In this document: in pieces, positions 18,230 to 26,837 of the stretch
How the letters are laid out: each line of letters opens with the position of its first letter
Position numbering within the stretch: the first letter of the stretch is position 1
NCBI GenBank assembly: GCA_017518185.1
Contig: JAFWWB010000078.1
Span: forward strand, 1-64,000
Direction of reading: 5' to 3'
DNA length: 64,000 nucleotides
DNA from: Lachnospiraceae bacterium
Lineage (GTDB): Bacteria > Bacillota > Clostridia > Lachnospirales > Lachnospiraceae
Notes under the pieces: model-generated
What the model was told of the DNA's origin: nothing
Databases searched by the model: none
The model's input: the letters and a program-made list of their open reading frames with translations, nothing else
Translations under genes and position numbers: made by a program

Positions 18230-18916
18230 CTATCCCTCTTCTGCCCCATACTCAAGACTATAGCCCATATTCCGTATCGTTTTGATGGTAACCCTCGAAC
18301 CGGTTATCTTCAGCTTCTTTCTCACAAACGACATGTATGCTTCCAGATTGTTCGATACCGCCTCGGAATCCATGCCCCATATCCTGTCGTAGATAAGCTC
18401 ACGCGACAGTATCCTGTCATGGTTGCTCATAAGATATTCGAGAAGCTGGAATTCCTTATTGTTCATACCCACCTCTTCACCGCTGCCTGTGCAGCGAAGC
18501 TTGGATGAGCGGTAATCCAGTTCTATATCGCCGAATACGAGCCTGTTATCGACGGCCTTTCCTATGTTCAGCTGGGCGTTCACCCTTGCGGCAAGTTCAT
18601 CGATATGAAAAGGTTTGGGAACATAATCGTTCGCCCCGCTCCCGAAGCCCAGAAGGCGGTCTTCCAGTTCGGCTTTTGCCGTGAGCATTATGACCTTTAC
18701 TTCACTGTCCTTCTTCCGCAGTTCTTTAAGTATATCGATGCCGTTCCGTTTAGGCAGCATGATATCAAGTATGATAAGATCATACATCCCCGACAGTGCA
18801 TTATCCAGGCCCTCTTCGCCGTCACCCGCTATATCCACGGTATAGCGGTCGCGTTTCAGCCTGTCCGCCACCAGTTCGGCAAGCGCTTTTTCATCCTCTA
18901 CTACCAGAATACGCAT
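18230..18916 (-). CDS. OmpR-family response regulator
   Basis: 229 residues. The receiver domain has the acidic pocket VVEDEKA, phospho-acceptor Asp in LIILDIMLP (about 51), LTAKAE and the conserved Lys in VPKPF. The C-terminal winged helix has the trans_reg_C pattern (NKEFQLLEYL, SRELIYDRIWG, VSFVRKKL-like). The start at 18916 is chosen because AGAGGA lies 8 bases upstream and the protein then begins MRILVVEDE; an upstream in-frame ATG at 18943 is less likely. It is the first gene of a two-gene operon with the histidine kinase. OmpR-family regulators bind 11-bp-period direct repeats, and two such sites lie just downstream. Confidence 0.93.
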   Translation of the reverse strand: MRILVVEDEKALAELVADRLKRDRYTVDIAGDGEEGLDNALSGMYDLIILDIMLPKRNGIDILKELRKKDSEVKVIMLTAKAELEDRLLGFGSGANDYVPKPFHIDELAARVNAQLNIGKAVDNRLVFGDIELDYRSSKLRCTGSGEEVGMNNKEFQLLEYLMSNHDRILSRELIYDRIWGMDSEAVSNNLEAYMSFVRKKLKITGSRVTIKTIRNMGYSLEYGAEEG

Positions 18917-19024
18917 ATCACTGATCCTCTGCAAGGCATCCATTTACGTCATTTTACCCAAAAAACACGTCACACAACTTAACAGGATACCACATTTTTG
19001 CCAAAAAGTACAGCCTGCTGTGCC

Positions 19025-19053
19025 TTTACACTGTATTTCTCCTTTGTTATAAT
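19025..19053 (+). promoter_or_regulatory. Promoter of the HD-GYP fusion gene
   Basis: TTTACA (19025-19030), 17-base spacer, TATAAT (19048-19053), about 42 bases before the ATG at 19095. Confidence 0.7.
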
Positions 19054-19094
19054 GTTCTCTGGATAATAAAGCTTCCCGATGGGGGTCTGATCAT

Positions 19095-22000
19095 ATGAAA
19101 AAGTGGAAAACCTGGCAGATCATCCTGTTTACGGCGGTCAGCGTCTGTCTTAACGTTGGCGGAAAATCTATATGCGCCGGCCTGCAGCTCCCGCTTTGGG
19201 CCGATTCCTTCGGGACCGCGCTCTGTGCCTATATCGCCGGTCCTGTTTGCGGCGCTATTGTCGGACTCACCGGGAACCTGGCCTACTGTCTTATAAACCA
19301 TCTTTCCATGGCCTATTCCCTGACCAGCATCGCCCTGGGTTTCATCGTTGGTATGGCGGCCCGCAAACAGTGGTTCAACCAGTTCTACGGCTTTATGAAG
19401 GCCGCCACCCTTGCAATGGTCACAGCCCTGGTGGTGTCAGTCCCGCTGAACATATTGTTCAACAGCGGATATACCGGCAATATGTGGGGAGACGGCGTTA
19501 TCGACTACCTTCTGGATAAGGAATGGACTCCCTTCATCTGCACGGTCATGGGCCAGCTGTTCATTGAGTTCCCGGATAAGATACTTACGATCGCAGCTGT
19601 ATATATCGCGGTCCTCATAAGACGGGCAAGGCGCGACAGTGAAAACACTGCACCTCCCACCCATAGCCATGCGGCAGTCCTCCTGCTCTGCCTGTCCATG
19701 GGCATGCTCTTGTACATGCCCGTCAGAGCCGAAGATGATCCGGAAGCAGGTTCCACAGACTATAACGACTACGTCCAGAGCGTTTACAGCAGCAATAACG
19801 GCCTGCCCTGCGGCGAGGCCAATGACATCGCCCAGACCAATGACGGTGTCCTCTGGATAGGAACCTATGCCGGTCTGTACCGTTACAACGGCCGGGAATT
19901 CCGCTGGGTGGATGATTATGAATCTGTCAGGAACGTAAACTGCCTTTATGTGGATGAAGAGGGCCGTCTGTGGATAGGAACAAACGACAACGGACTTTCC
20001 ATAGTCATACGCGAAAAAGTGGTCAACGTGCTGGATGAATCCAGCGGCCTGCCCTCCAACACCGTAAAATCCATAATCAGGGCTTCAGACGGATATTACT
20101 ATGTGGGAACCGCGGACAGCCTTCAGGTGCTGGTCATGAACAACGGACTTAAGGCCGTAAACACCCTTGATGAGGTAACCTATGCCGACAGCATAACGGC
20201 CGATGATGAAGGACACGTAGCAGCAGTCGCCTCCGGCGGCCGCCTTTTCCTTCTGGATAAGGGAGAGATCCGCTGCTCGCTGCAGCTGCCGGGAGAGGAT
20301 GAGCTCTTCAACTGCTGCGCCTTCGCCCCGAACGGGATCCTGATGGCAGGTTCCTCTACAAACCATATCTACAGCTATGACGTTTCAGATGACACTCTTG
20401 AGCAGACCGGCGTGATCACCTGCGGGGACGTCAACTGCATCAACAACCTGAACTACCTGGATGACGGCACCCTGTTCGTTTCAACCGACAGCGGTGTATC
20501 CTATATCGATAATGGCATCTATCACCGTATCAACACCAACGATTTCAACAACTCCATAGACCATATGCTCTATGACTACCAGGGGAACCTCTGGTTTACC
20601 TCTTCGAGACTCGGTCTCCTGCGCATGGCAAAATCTCCCTTCAGGGATATCTACGGCGCCATAGGCATGGAACGCCGCGTGGTCAACGCCATCGTCTTCT
20701 GGAAGGACTGCTACTACATCGGCACCGATACCGGCCTGGATGTTGTTAACAGCGCCTGCAGGGAACAGGTCACGAACAGCCTGACGGAGGAGCTGGCCGG
20801 CAGGCGCATACGCTGCATGTACGTGGACAGTCAGGATCATCTGTGGGTCTGCACCTACGGCAGCGGCCTTATGGAATTTGCTCCGGACGGGGAATCCTGG
20901 GCCTACAATGCGGATAACGGAAGCTTCGGGAACCGTGCCCGTGTGGTGACCGGTCTTTCCGACGGAACGATACTTGCCGCCGGCGACAGCGGTATCAGCT
21001 ATATCCGTGACCACAAGATCATACGGACCATTCACAATGATGAAGGTCTTATCAATTCCATGATACTTACCCTGACCGAGCTGAGCGACGGCACCGTGCT
21101 CGCGGGTACCGACGGCGACGGCATAGCAATACTGAAAGACGGCGAGATGACAAAGCTCCTTACACGCGAAGACGGCCTCAGCAGCGAGGTCATCTTAAGG
21201 ACCGTTAAGGATCCGAAATCCGAGGGCGTGTTCATCGTTACCAGCAACAGCCTCTGCTATCTGGATGAGAACGGCAATATAAGCGTGCTGGATAAATTTC
21301 CTTATTTCAACAACTACGATATCTGGGTCAGGGACGAGGATACCCTCTTCGTCATGTCCAGCGCAGGTATCTACGTTGTTGAGCGCGACGAGCTGGTCAG
21401 CGGCGGAGATATGGCATGGGAGCTCCTGGACGCAAAGAGAGGCCTGGGTACTTCCCTGACAGCCAATTCCTGGAACTGGTATAACAAAAGCGGAGAATTA
21501 TTCCTTCCCTGCGACACAGGCGTATATGCGATAGAAGTGGAAAAGTACAACAGCGATGTACGTTCCTACCGTATGCAGCTGGCCTCCGTCAGGCTGGACG
21601 GCGTAGACCAGCCCATTACGCGTCAGGGCGCCATCACGGTAGGCCAGGGTGTCAGCCGTGTTGAGCTGGATCCGGAGATCCTGAACTATACCATCCAGGA
21701 GCCCAATGTCGGATACTTCCTGGATGGATATGACGACCAGTGGACTATAATGCCCCAGAACAACCTGAACACTATCATCCGCGTTAACCTTCCTGCCGGT
21801 GAATACACCTTCCATCTGGCGATCTTTGACAGCGCCGGAGAGAAGATACTGGAAGAGAGAAAATTCACGCTGATAAAAGAGGGTGAGATCTACGAAAAAC
21901 CGGGCTTTATCGTATACATGCTCATCATCCTTTCACTCAGCATCATCTGGTTCACCTGGCTGGTGGTACAGAGACAGCTGAACCAACAACAGATAAAATT

Positions 22001-22754
22001 GAACATGGCAAATGAGACGGTCATGGCAATAGCAAACGCAGTCGATGCCCGTGACGTCCGTACGCACCAGCATTCCCTGCGTGTGGCGGAATACTCCGTA
22101 CTCATCGCGGAGGAAATGAACTGCTTTAAGTGGTGGGAAAGGAGCAAGGCCCTGTCCAACCTCCGTAAGGCCGCCCAGCTCCACGATATAGGAAAGATCG
22201 GCGTTCCCGACAACGTGCTCAACAAGATAGGAAGGCTGACAGACGAAGAATATGCCAAGATGAAATCCCATGTTATAAGGGGTGCGGAGATACTGAAGGA
22301 CTTCACCCTGGTGGAGCATGTCGAAGAAGGCACCCGCTTCCACCACGAACGCTATGACGGCCGCGGCTATCCCGACGGGCTGGCAGGCGAGGATATCCCT
22401 CTCTTCGCCCGTATCATCGGCGTGGCCGATGCTTTTGACGCCATGACCTCCAACCGTATATACCGTAATCACATGGATACCGATTATGTTATGACGGAAA
22501 TGAAGCGCGGACGCGGTACGCAGTTTGATCCTGATGCACTGGACGCCTTCCTCCGTCTGATAGAGAAAGGCATCATCAACCTCGACGAGCTCTACGCCCA
22601 GAAGCGTGCCGAGATCACAATGGCGGAGCATGAGAATGCCGAAGCCCAGACGGAGCTTGCACGGCGTGCCGAAGAGGATAAGAAGATACAGGCTTCCGAA
22701 GTAGAAGACGGGGAAAAGAAGGATCCGGAGAAAGATAAAGGAGCTGAGGAATGA
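19095..22754 (+). CDS. ECF-S-like membrane domain / Reg_prop propeller / Y_Y_Y / HD-GYP phosphodiesterase
   Basis: 1219-residue fusion. Residues 1-178 are five or six membrane helices resembling an ECF-transporter S component (GPVCGAIVGLTGNLAY). Residues about 190-212 form another hydrophobic segment ending VRA-E, like an internal signal sequence. About 225-800 is a two-component-regulator (Reg_prop) propeller with repeated D-G-x-L-W-I-G-T and N-G-L-P-x-x motifs, then a Y_Y_Y-like beta domain (about 815-925), a membrane helix (about 937-960) and a cytoplasmic HD-GYP domain: HD at LHDIGKIGVPD (about 1030), then HHERYDGRGYP. All canonical metal and GYP residues appear present, so c-di-GMP hydrolysis is expected. 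The tail is charged. The stop overlaps the start of the BMP-family gene, so the two are coupled. The ligand is unknown. Confidence 0.85.
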   Translation: MKKWKTWQIILFTAVSVCLNVGGKSICAGLQLPLWADSFGTALCAYIAGPVCGAIVGLTGNLAYCLINHLSMAYSLTSIALGFIVGMAARKQWFNQFYGFMKAATLAMVTALVVSVPLNILFNSGYTGNMWGDGVIDYLLDKEWTPFICTVMGQLFIEFPDKILTIAAVYIAVLIRRARRDSENTAPPTHSHAAVLLLCLSMGMLLYMPVRAEDDPEAGSTDYNDYVQSVYSSNNGLPCGEANDIAQTNDGVLWIGTYAGLYRYNGREFRWVDDYESVRNVNCLYVDEEGRLWIGTNDNGLSIVIREKVVNVLDESSGLPSNTVKSIIRASDGYYYVGTADSLQVLVMNNGLKAVNTLDEVTYADSITADDEGHVAAVASGGRLFLLDKGEIRCSLQLPGEDELFNCCAFAPNGILMAGSSTNHIYSYDVSDDTLEQTGVITCGDVNCINNLNYLDDGTLFVSTDSGVSYIDNGIYHRINTNDFNNSIDHMLYDYQGNLWFTSSRLGLLRMAKSPFRDIYGAIGMERRVVNAIVFWKDCYYIGTDTGLDVVNSACREQVTNSLTEELAGRRIRCMYVDSQDHLWVCTYGSGLMEFAPDGESWAYNADNGSFGNRARVVTGLSDGTILAAGDSGISYIRDHKIIRTIHNDEGLINSMILTLTELSDGTVLAGTDGDGIAILKDGEMTKLLTREDGLSSEVILRTVKDPKSEGVFIVTSNSLCYLDENGNISVLDKFPYFNNYDIWVRDEDTLFVMSSAGIYVVERDELVSGGDMAWELLDAKRGLGTSLTANSWNWYNKSGELFLPCDTGVYAIEVEKYNSDVRSYRMQLASVRLDGVDQPITRQGAITVGQGVSRVELDPEILNYTIQEPNVGYFLDGYDDQWTIMPQNNLNTIIRVNLPAGEYTFHLAIFDSAGEKILEERKFTLIKEGEIYEKPGFIVYMLIILSLSIIWFTWLVVQRQLNQQQIKLNMANETVMAIANAVDARDVRTHQHSLRVAEYSVLIAEEMNCFKWWERSKALSNLRKAAQLHDIGKIGVPDNVLNKIGRLTDEEYAKMKSHVIRGAEILKDFTLVEHVEEGTRFHHERYDGRGYPDGLAGEDIPLFARIIGVADAFDAMTSNRIYRNHMDTDYVMTEMKRGRGTQFDPDALDAFLRLIEKGIINLDELYAQKRAEITMAEHENAEAQTELARRAEEDKKIQASEVEDGEKKDPEKDKGAEE

Positions 22755-23944
22755 AAAGAGTATATATCACAACAGCGCTTACCTGCCTTGTCCTGCTGGC
22801 AGCTTTCCATGGGATGTTCAGATTAATGAACCTTACAGGCGGAAGGGATCACTTAAAGATCGGTTTCCTTTACGACAACGACGAAAGCACCCCCTATACA
22901 TACAACTTCTCCCTTGCCAAGGATGACCTTGAAAAGAAATACGGGGAGAAGGTGGAAATTGTGACCTGCAGCAATGTGCTGGACGATGAGATGGAGGAGC
23001 CTCTCAGGGAACTTGCCGAAGGCGGCTGCGACATCATGTTCTTCAGCGGCTACAGCGACCTTGTCATCAAGCTTGCTCCGGAATATCCGGACATCCAGTT
23101 CTGCCAGACTTCCTATATGGACATGTACGGACAGACCGTTCCGGAAAACTACCATACCTTTAAGGGTGAGGCCTATCAGGCCAGGTACGTCAGCGGCATC
23201 GCTGCCGGAATGAAGATCGAGCAGATGATCGAAGAAGGTACCCTTACGGAGGATCAGGCCCTCGTAGGTTTTGTGGCTGCATTTCCCACCTCTGAGGTCA
23301 TCTCCGGCTACACAGCTTTTGTATTGGGTGTACGCTCCATAGTACCCACCGCAAAGATGCAGGTCAGCTACACAGGAACCTGGAGCAGCTACGCCCACGA
23401 GATCGGTTCCGCAAGACAGCTTATCAAAAACGGCTGTGTGGTCATCACACAGCATACAGATACCATCGGTCCCGCCATCGCCTGTGAGGAAGTCTCCGGG
23501 ACCAAAGAGGTTTATTACATAGGCTGGGGACAGAGCATGTCGGAAGTTGCTCCCGGAACCTCGCTGATCACTGCCAGGATCGACTGGGAACCCTATGTGC
23601 TGTCAGCTGTGGAAGCGGTAATGGAAAACAGACCGATCGAGTCCGTGGTCGCCGGAAAGATCCACGGAACCGACGTTTCAGCCGGTTTTGAAAAAGGCTG
23701 GGTGGAGATGATCGACCAGAACCAGCATACCCTCGCTCCCGGAAGCATTGAAGCCATGGACAGTGCCATAGAACGCTTTACCCGCGGAGAAGTTGACTTC
23801 GTCTTCAAAGGTGATTACACAGGAACGGATCCCGATGATCCTTCCCGCACCTGCGACCTCCGTAACGGTTATATCGAGAACGAGAATACCTCCTATCCTC
23901 TCTTCGATTACATCCTTGACGATGTGGTGACTGTTTTGGAGTGA
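22751..23944 (+). CDS. BMP-family (PnrA-like) extracytoplasmic binding protein, orphan
   Basis: 397 residues with the BMP/PnrA fold pattern: GFLYDND at the start of the mature part, GCDIMFFSGYSD, EAYQARYVSGIAAGM and VGFVAAFPTSEVISGYTAFVLGV. Family members bind purine nucleosides or related ligands for ABC import or as chemoreceptors. The N-terminus is a hydrophobic helix without a good lipobox, so it may be a membrane anchor. No ABC permease or ATPase accompanies it. Its ATG overlaps the stop of the HD-GYP fusion protein by 4 bases (ATGA). I infer that it presents a ligand to that sensor rather than to a transporter. Confidence 0.83.
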   Translation: MKRVYITTALTCLVLLAAFHGMFRLMNLTGGRDHLKIGFLYDNDESTPYTYNFSLAKDDLEKKYGEKVEIVTCSNVLDDEMEEPLRELAEGGCDIMFFSGYSDLVIKLAPEYPDIQFCQTSYMDMYGQTVPENYHTFKGEAYQARYVSGIAAGMKIEQMIEEGTLTEDQALVGFVAAFPTSEVISGYTAFVLGVRSIVPTAKMQVSYTGTWSSYAHEIGSARQLIKNGCVVITQHTDTIGPAIACEEVSGTKEVYYIGWGQSMSEVAPGTSLITARIDWEPYVLSAVEAVMENRPIESVVAGKIHGTDVSAGFEKGWVEMIDQNQHTLAPGSIEAMDSAIERFTRGEVDFVFKGDYTGTDPDDPSRTCDLRNGYIENENTSYPLFDYILDDVVTVLE

Positions 23945-24006
23945 CCGCCATATTCAGTGGAAGGACAAGTCATCCGGTAAAGAATATATTTGCATGAGGA
24001 AAAACC

Positions 24007-25179
24007 ATGAAAAGAATGATGACCGCCTTTCTCTGCAGCGCCCTGCTGCTCACTGCCTGCGCCGATGCGGCTCCTGCCGGGAGCAGCGTTTCAGACGGAC
24101 AGAGCGGAACACAGAGCGAAGAGCAGGCCGAAGATCAGGCTGAAATAAAGGGACTTAAGGACGTCTTTGCAGAGCACGGCATAAAGGCCGGCTGCTGTGT
24201 CTCAGGCTTTGCCATAAACAGCCGTAACATAGAGCCCATACTGCTTCAGCAGTTCAACAGCGTTACGGCGGAAAACTCCATGAAGCCGGATGCCATATTA
24301 AGCAAGGCAGACAGCCTTGCCGAAGGAACACTTGTCGTGAAATACGGCAGCGAGGCACAGTCCATCCTTGCCTGGGCCAAAGAAAACGGTCTCTCCATGA
24401 GAGGCCATACACTCATATGGTATAACCAGACACCGGACTGGATCTTCCATGAGGATTTCGATACACAGAAGCCCTTTGTGGGACGTGACGAAATGCTTTC
24501 CCGTATGGAGAGCCTGATAAAGGGAAATTTCGAAGAGCTTGACGCCCTCGGATATACGGATCTTTTCTATGCCTATGACGTAGTCAACGAAGGCTGGATG
24601 GAAGACGGCACCATGCGTAAGAACAACTGGTACGATATCATAGGTGAGGATTACATCTGGTATGCCTTTTATTACGCCGACAAATACGCGCCGGAGAGCA
24701 TAGACCTCTATTACAACGATTATAACGAACAGTACAAGGCTGACAGCTTATGCAGATTCGTTAATACCCTGGTGGATGAAGACGGAAGATATCTTATAGA
24801 CGGCATAGGCCTCCAGGCCCATCTCTTTACCGATGATGATCTTAACATCTACCTTAAAGGAGTGGATAAGCTGGCCACAACAGGACTTAAGCTTCAGGTG
24901 ACGGAGCTGGATCTGGGACTGGGCAGCTACGGCTCACCCAAGGAGCCTTCGGAGGACATGCTTAAAGAGCAGGGCCGCTACTACTACGAGCTGATAAACG
25001 GCCTGCTGGAGAGAGCCGATGCCGGCACCATCAATATGGATGCCATCGTTTTCTGGGGATTTTCGGATCTGACCTCATGGAGAGCAGAGTACTCTCCCAT
25101 GCTTTTCGACAAGACCTTTCAGCCCAAGTACGCATATTACGGGGCTGTGCAGGAAAAGGATAAAGCCGGATACGAATAG
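24007..25179 (+). CDS. GH10 endo-1,4-beta-xylanase lipoprotein
   Basis: Secreted 390-residue glycoside hydrolase family 10 enzyme that cleaves the beta-1,4-xylan backbone. Lipobox LTAC (Cys about 20) anchors it to the outside of the membrane. Family motifs are NSVTAENSMKP, RGHTLIWYNQTPDW, the acid/base Glu195 in YDVVNEGW and the nucleophile Glu300 in LQVTELDLG. The C-terminal VFWGFSDLTSWR is also typical. No carbohydrate-binding module is present. It lies 62 bases after the BMP-family gene on the same strand with a GAGGAAAA ribosome site, so it may be read through from that operon. The released xylose would feed the phosphoketolase pathway. Confidence 0.93.
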   Translation: MKRMMTAFLCSALLLTACADAAPAGSSVSDGQSGTQSEEQAEDQAEIKGLKDVFAEHGIKAGCCVSGFAINSRNIEPILLQQFNSVTAENSMKPDAILSKADSLAEGTLVVKYGSEAQSILAWAKENGLSMRGHTLIWYNQTPDWIFHEDFDTQKPFVGRDEMLSRMESLIKGNFEELDALGYTDLFYAYDVVNEGWMEDGTMRKNNWYDIIGEDYIWYAFYYADKYAPESIDLYYNDYNEQYKADSLCRFVNTLVDEDGRYLIDGIGLQAHLFTDDDLNIYLKGVDKLATTGLKLQVTELDLGLGSYGSPKEPSEDMLKEQGRYYYELINGLLERADAGTINMDAIVFWGFSDLTSWRAEYSPMLFDKTFQPKYAYYGAVQEKDKAGYE

Positions 25180-25190
25180 CATCCGGCTTT
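25162..25190. terminator. Hairpin between convergent xylanase and YkgJ-like genes
   Basis: Stem AAAGCCGGAT / ATCCGGCTTT with a 9-base loop. It overlaps the xylanase stop codon. The U-tract is short on both strands, so it is a modest bidirectional terminator. Confidence 0.6.
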
Positions 25191-25192
25191 CC

Positions 25193-25846
25193 TCACATCT
25201 CTTCCCACTCTTTTATCCTTGCATAGATCTGCGGGAAGAAATCCTGTGTAAGATCATAAGGCGTTTCAAAGAACTTCTTCAGGAACATAACGTGAATGTT
25301 CCTCTTTACTCCGGGCTCCGCGGGTTCCTTCATGAACTCTGAGATATTCTTTACAAGAGTGTGCCATCTGAGGACGTATTCCTCATAGGCTTCCAGCTCT
25401 TCTATCTCAAGCCAGTCACGGACCTTTACTTCTTCGCGGTCTTCTATCCTGCATTCATGTGTCTGCAGTATGTAGGAAAAAGTATCGTCATGATAGAATC
25501 TTCCCAGAGGAAAGAGCCTGCAGATACCGGGGCGGAAGGAATGTATGGTGCAGCGTTTTTCGGCGCTCAGGAATCCGCAGCCGGCTCCGTTGTCCTTTAT
25601 GTGCGGCATACTGATCAGGTCATAGAGCCCTATATCCAGATAGCCCTCCAGCATCAGCGCGGTGAAATCCTTTCCCAATCCCTTACAGACCGAATACAGA
25701 TCGTATGGATCCAGGAAGATGGTGTCGCACATGTTCTCGCAGCACCAGGAACAGCCTTTGCAGCCGTGGGCATCCGCCTTAACCAAATCCTCCGAAGTGT
25801 AATACTTTCCGTCGGAGATCTCCTCTATCATCACATTGCGTTCCAT
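25193..25846 (-). CDS. YkgJ-family cysteine-cluster protein
   Basis: 217 residues with the cysteine cluster GCKGCSWCCENMC near residue 29 and a second set, GCGF with RCTIHSFRPGICRLFP, the pattern of the CxxCxxCC family (Fe-S or zinc binding) that is widespread and of unknown role. The start at 25846 (MERNV) has AGAGGA just upstream; an earlier in-frame ATG at 25879 lacks one. Confidence 0.8.
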   Translation of the reverse strand: MERNVMIEEISDGKYYTSEDLVKADAHGCKGCSWCCENMCDTIFLDPYDLYSVCKGLGKDFTALMLEGYLDIGLYDLISMPHIKDNGAGCGFLSAEKRCTIHSFRPGICRLFPLGRFYHDDTFSYILQTHECRIEDREEVKVRDWLEIEELEAYEEYVLRWHTLVKNISEFMKEPAEPGVKRNIHVMFLKKFFETPYDLTQDFFPQIYARIKEWEEM

Positions 25847-25926
25847 AAAGATCCTCTCATTACTCTTGATACAGATCATAATACATCATAATGAGAGGAT
25901 TTACAATGTGTGGTTTTCTGATACCG

Positions 25927-26820
25927 TTATCCTTCTATCATTTCCATCTTTATCTCCTTCTGGCTTATCCTGAAGGATGTAAGCTCCTCCGTGACCCTGC
26001 GGCAGTAATCCAGCGTCTTCTGCATTTTTCCCATCAACACTCCCACCTCCTCCAGCATACGCGGATCATCGGTCTGAACGCAGAGGGTGAAACTGTCAGG
26101 CTCTATGCGCAGTGTCTTTATTGCATCATGTACATGAAAAGCTATTATATCGCACTCCTCAGTATAGTCGTTTATGTCATAGAGCAGTGTGGTATTTCTG
26201 TCCGCCGCCACGTCTATCTCATCCGCCAGTCTTATGAGGGAAGACAGATAGGGCAGGCACAGTGTATTGCCATTTGAAAGCTTCATATGGGCAGGATATT
26301 CTTCCTTATCGTAAAGATCAGTCTTACGGTGCCCCCTGGATATCTCTGCGATAGCAAAGGTATGCTCCTCCGAAGGAAAATCAAAGAGCATGGCGTACTT
26401 GTGTATGAAGCAGCCGCTGAATTCATGATGCATGCGCCGTATCGTATCGGGACGGTCGTCCTCGTTCAAGTCCGGTACTTTCACATGCTGCTTTATCTCC
26501 CCGAGAAAATGCTCGTAATCACTCTCTGCTATGCCCATCCCCACATCGTGAAGATAGCAGCCCATAAGAAGGCAGTATATCTCGTCATCGTTAAGCTTCT
26601 TACAGTTTTCGGGTCCTATTACGTGATTGCAGTAATCTATGACATTCAGCGAATGGAGCTCCGTATGATCCGTGAAATTGGGAAAGAAATGCTGGTATCC
26701 CGAAAGCATGCGGTTAAGCACGAACACCGAATCCTGAAAGCGTTTGAACAGATCCGGATTCCGCCTTTTCAGTTCCCGTTCCATCATAAAGTCACATTCC
26801 GTATTTACCAGATCTTCCAT
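25927..26820 (-). CDS. HD-domain phosphohydrolase-like protein
   Basis: 297 residues. The first 140 contain FTDHTELHSLNVIDY and LLMGCYLHDVGMG, the H...HD metal-binding pattern of the HD superfamily, closest to the HD-CE type seen on stress and defence proteins. A later HE-F-S-G-C-F-I-H-K-Y segment and RLADEIDVAADR complete the expected histidine/aspartate set. There is no GYP motif, so it is not a c-di-GMP enzyme of that class. The start at 26820 (MEDLV) has AAAGGA 8 bases upstream. It lies 17 bases after the ABC exporter permease and is probably cotranscribed with it. The substrate is unknown. Confidence 0.7.
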   Translation of the reverse strand: MEDLVNTECDFMMERELKRRNPDLFKRFQDSVFVLNRMLSGYQHFFPNFTDHTELHSLNVIDYCNHVIGPENCKKLNDDEIYCLLMGCYLHDVGMGIAESDYEHFLGEIKQHVKVPDLNEDDRPDTIRRMHHEFSGCFIHKYAMLFDFPSEEHTFAIAEISRGHRKTDLYDKEEYPAHMKLSNGNTLCLPYLSSLIRLADEIDVAADRNTTLLYDINDYTEECDIIAFHVHDAIKTLRIEPDSFTLCVQTDDPRMLEEVGVLMGKMQKTLDYCRRVTEELTSFRISQKEIKMEMIEG

Positions 26821-26837
26821 AACGCTTTTCCTTTCGT

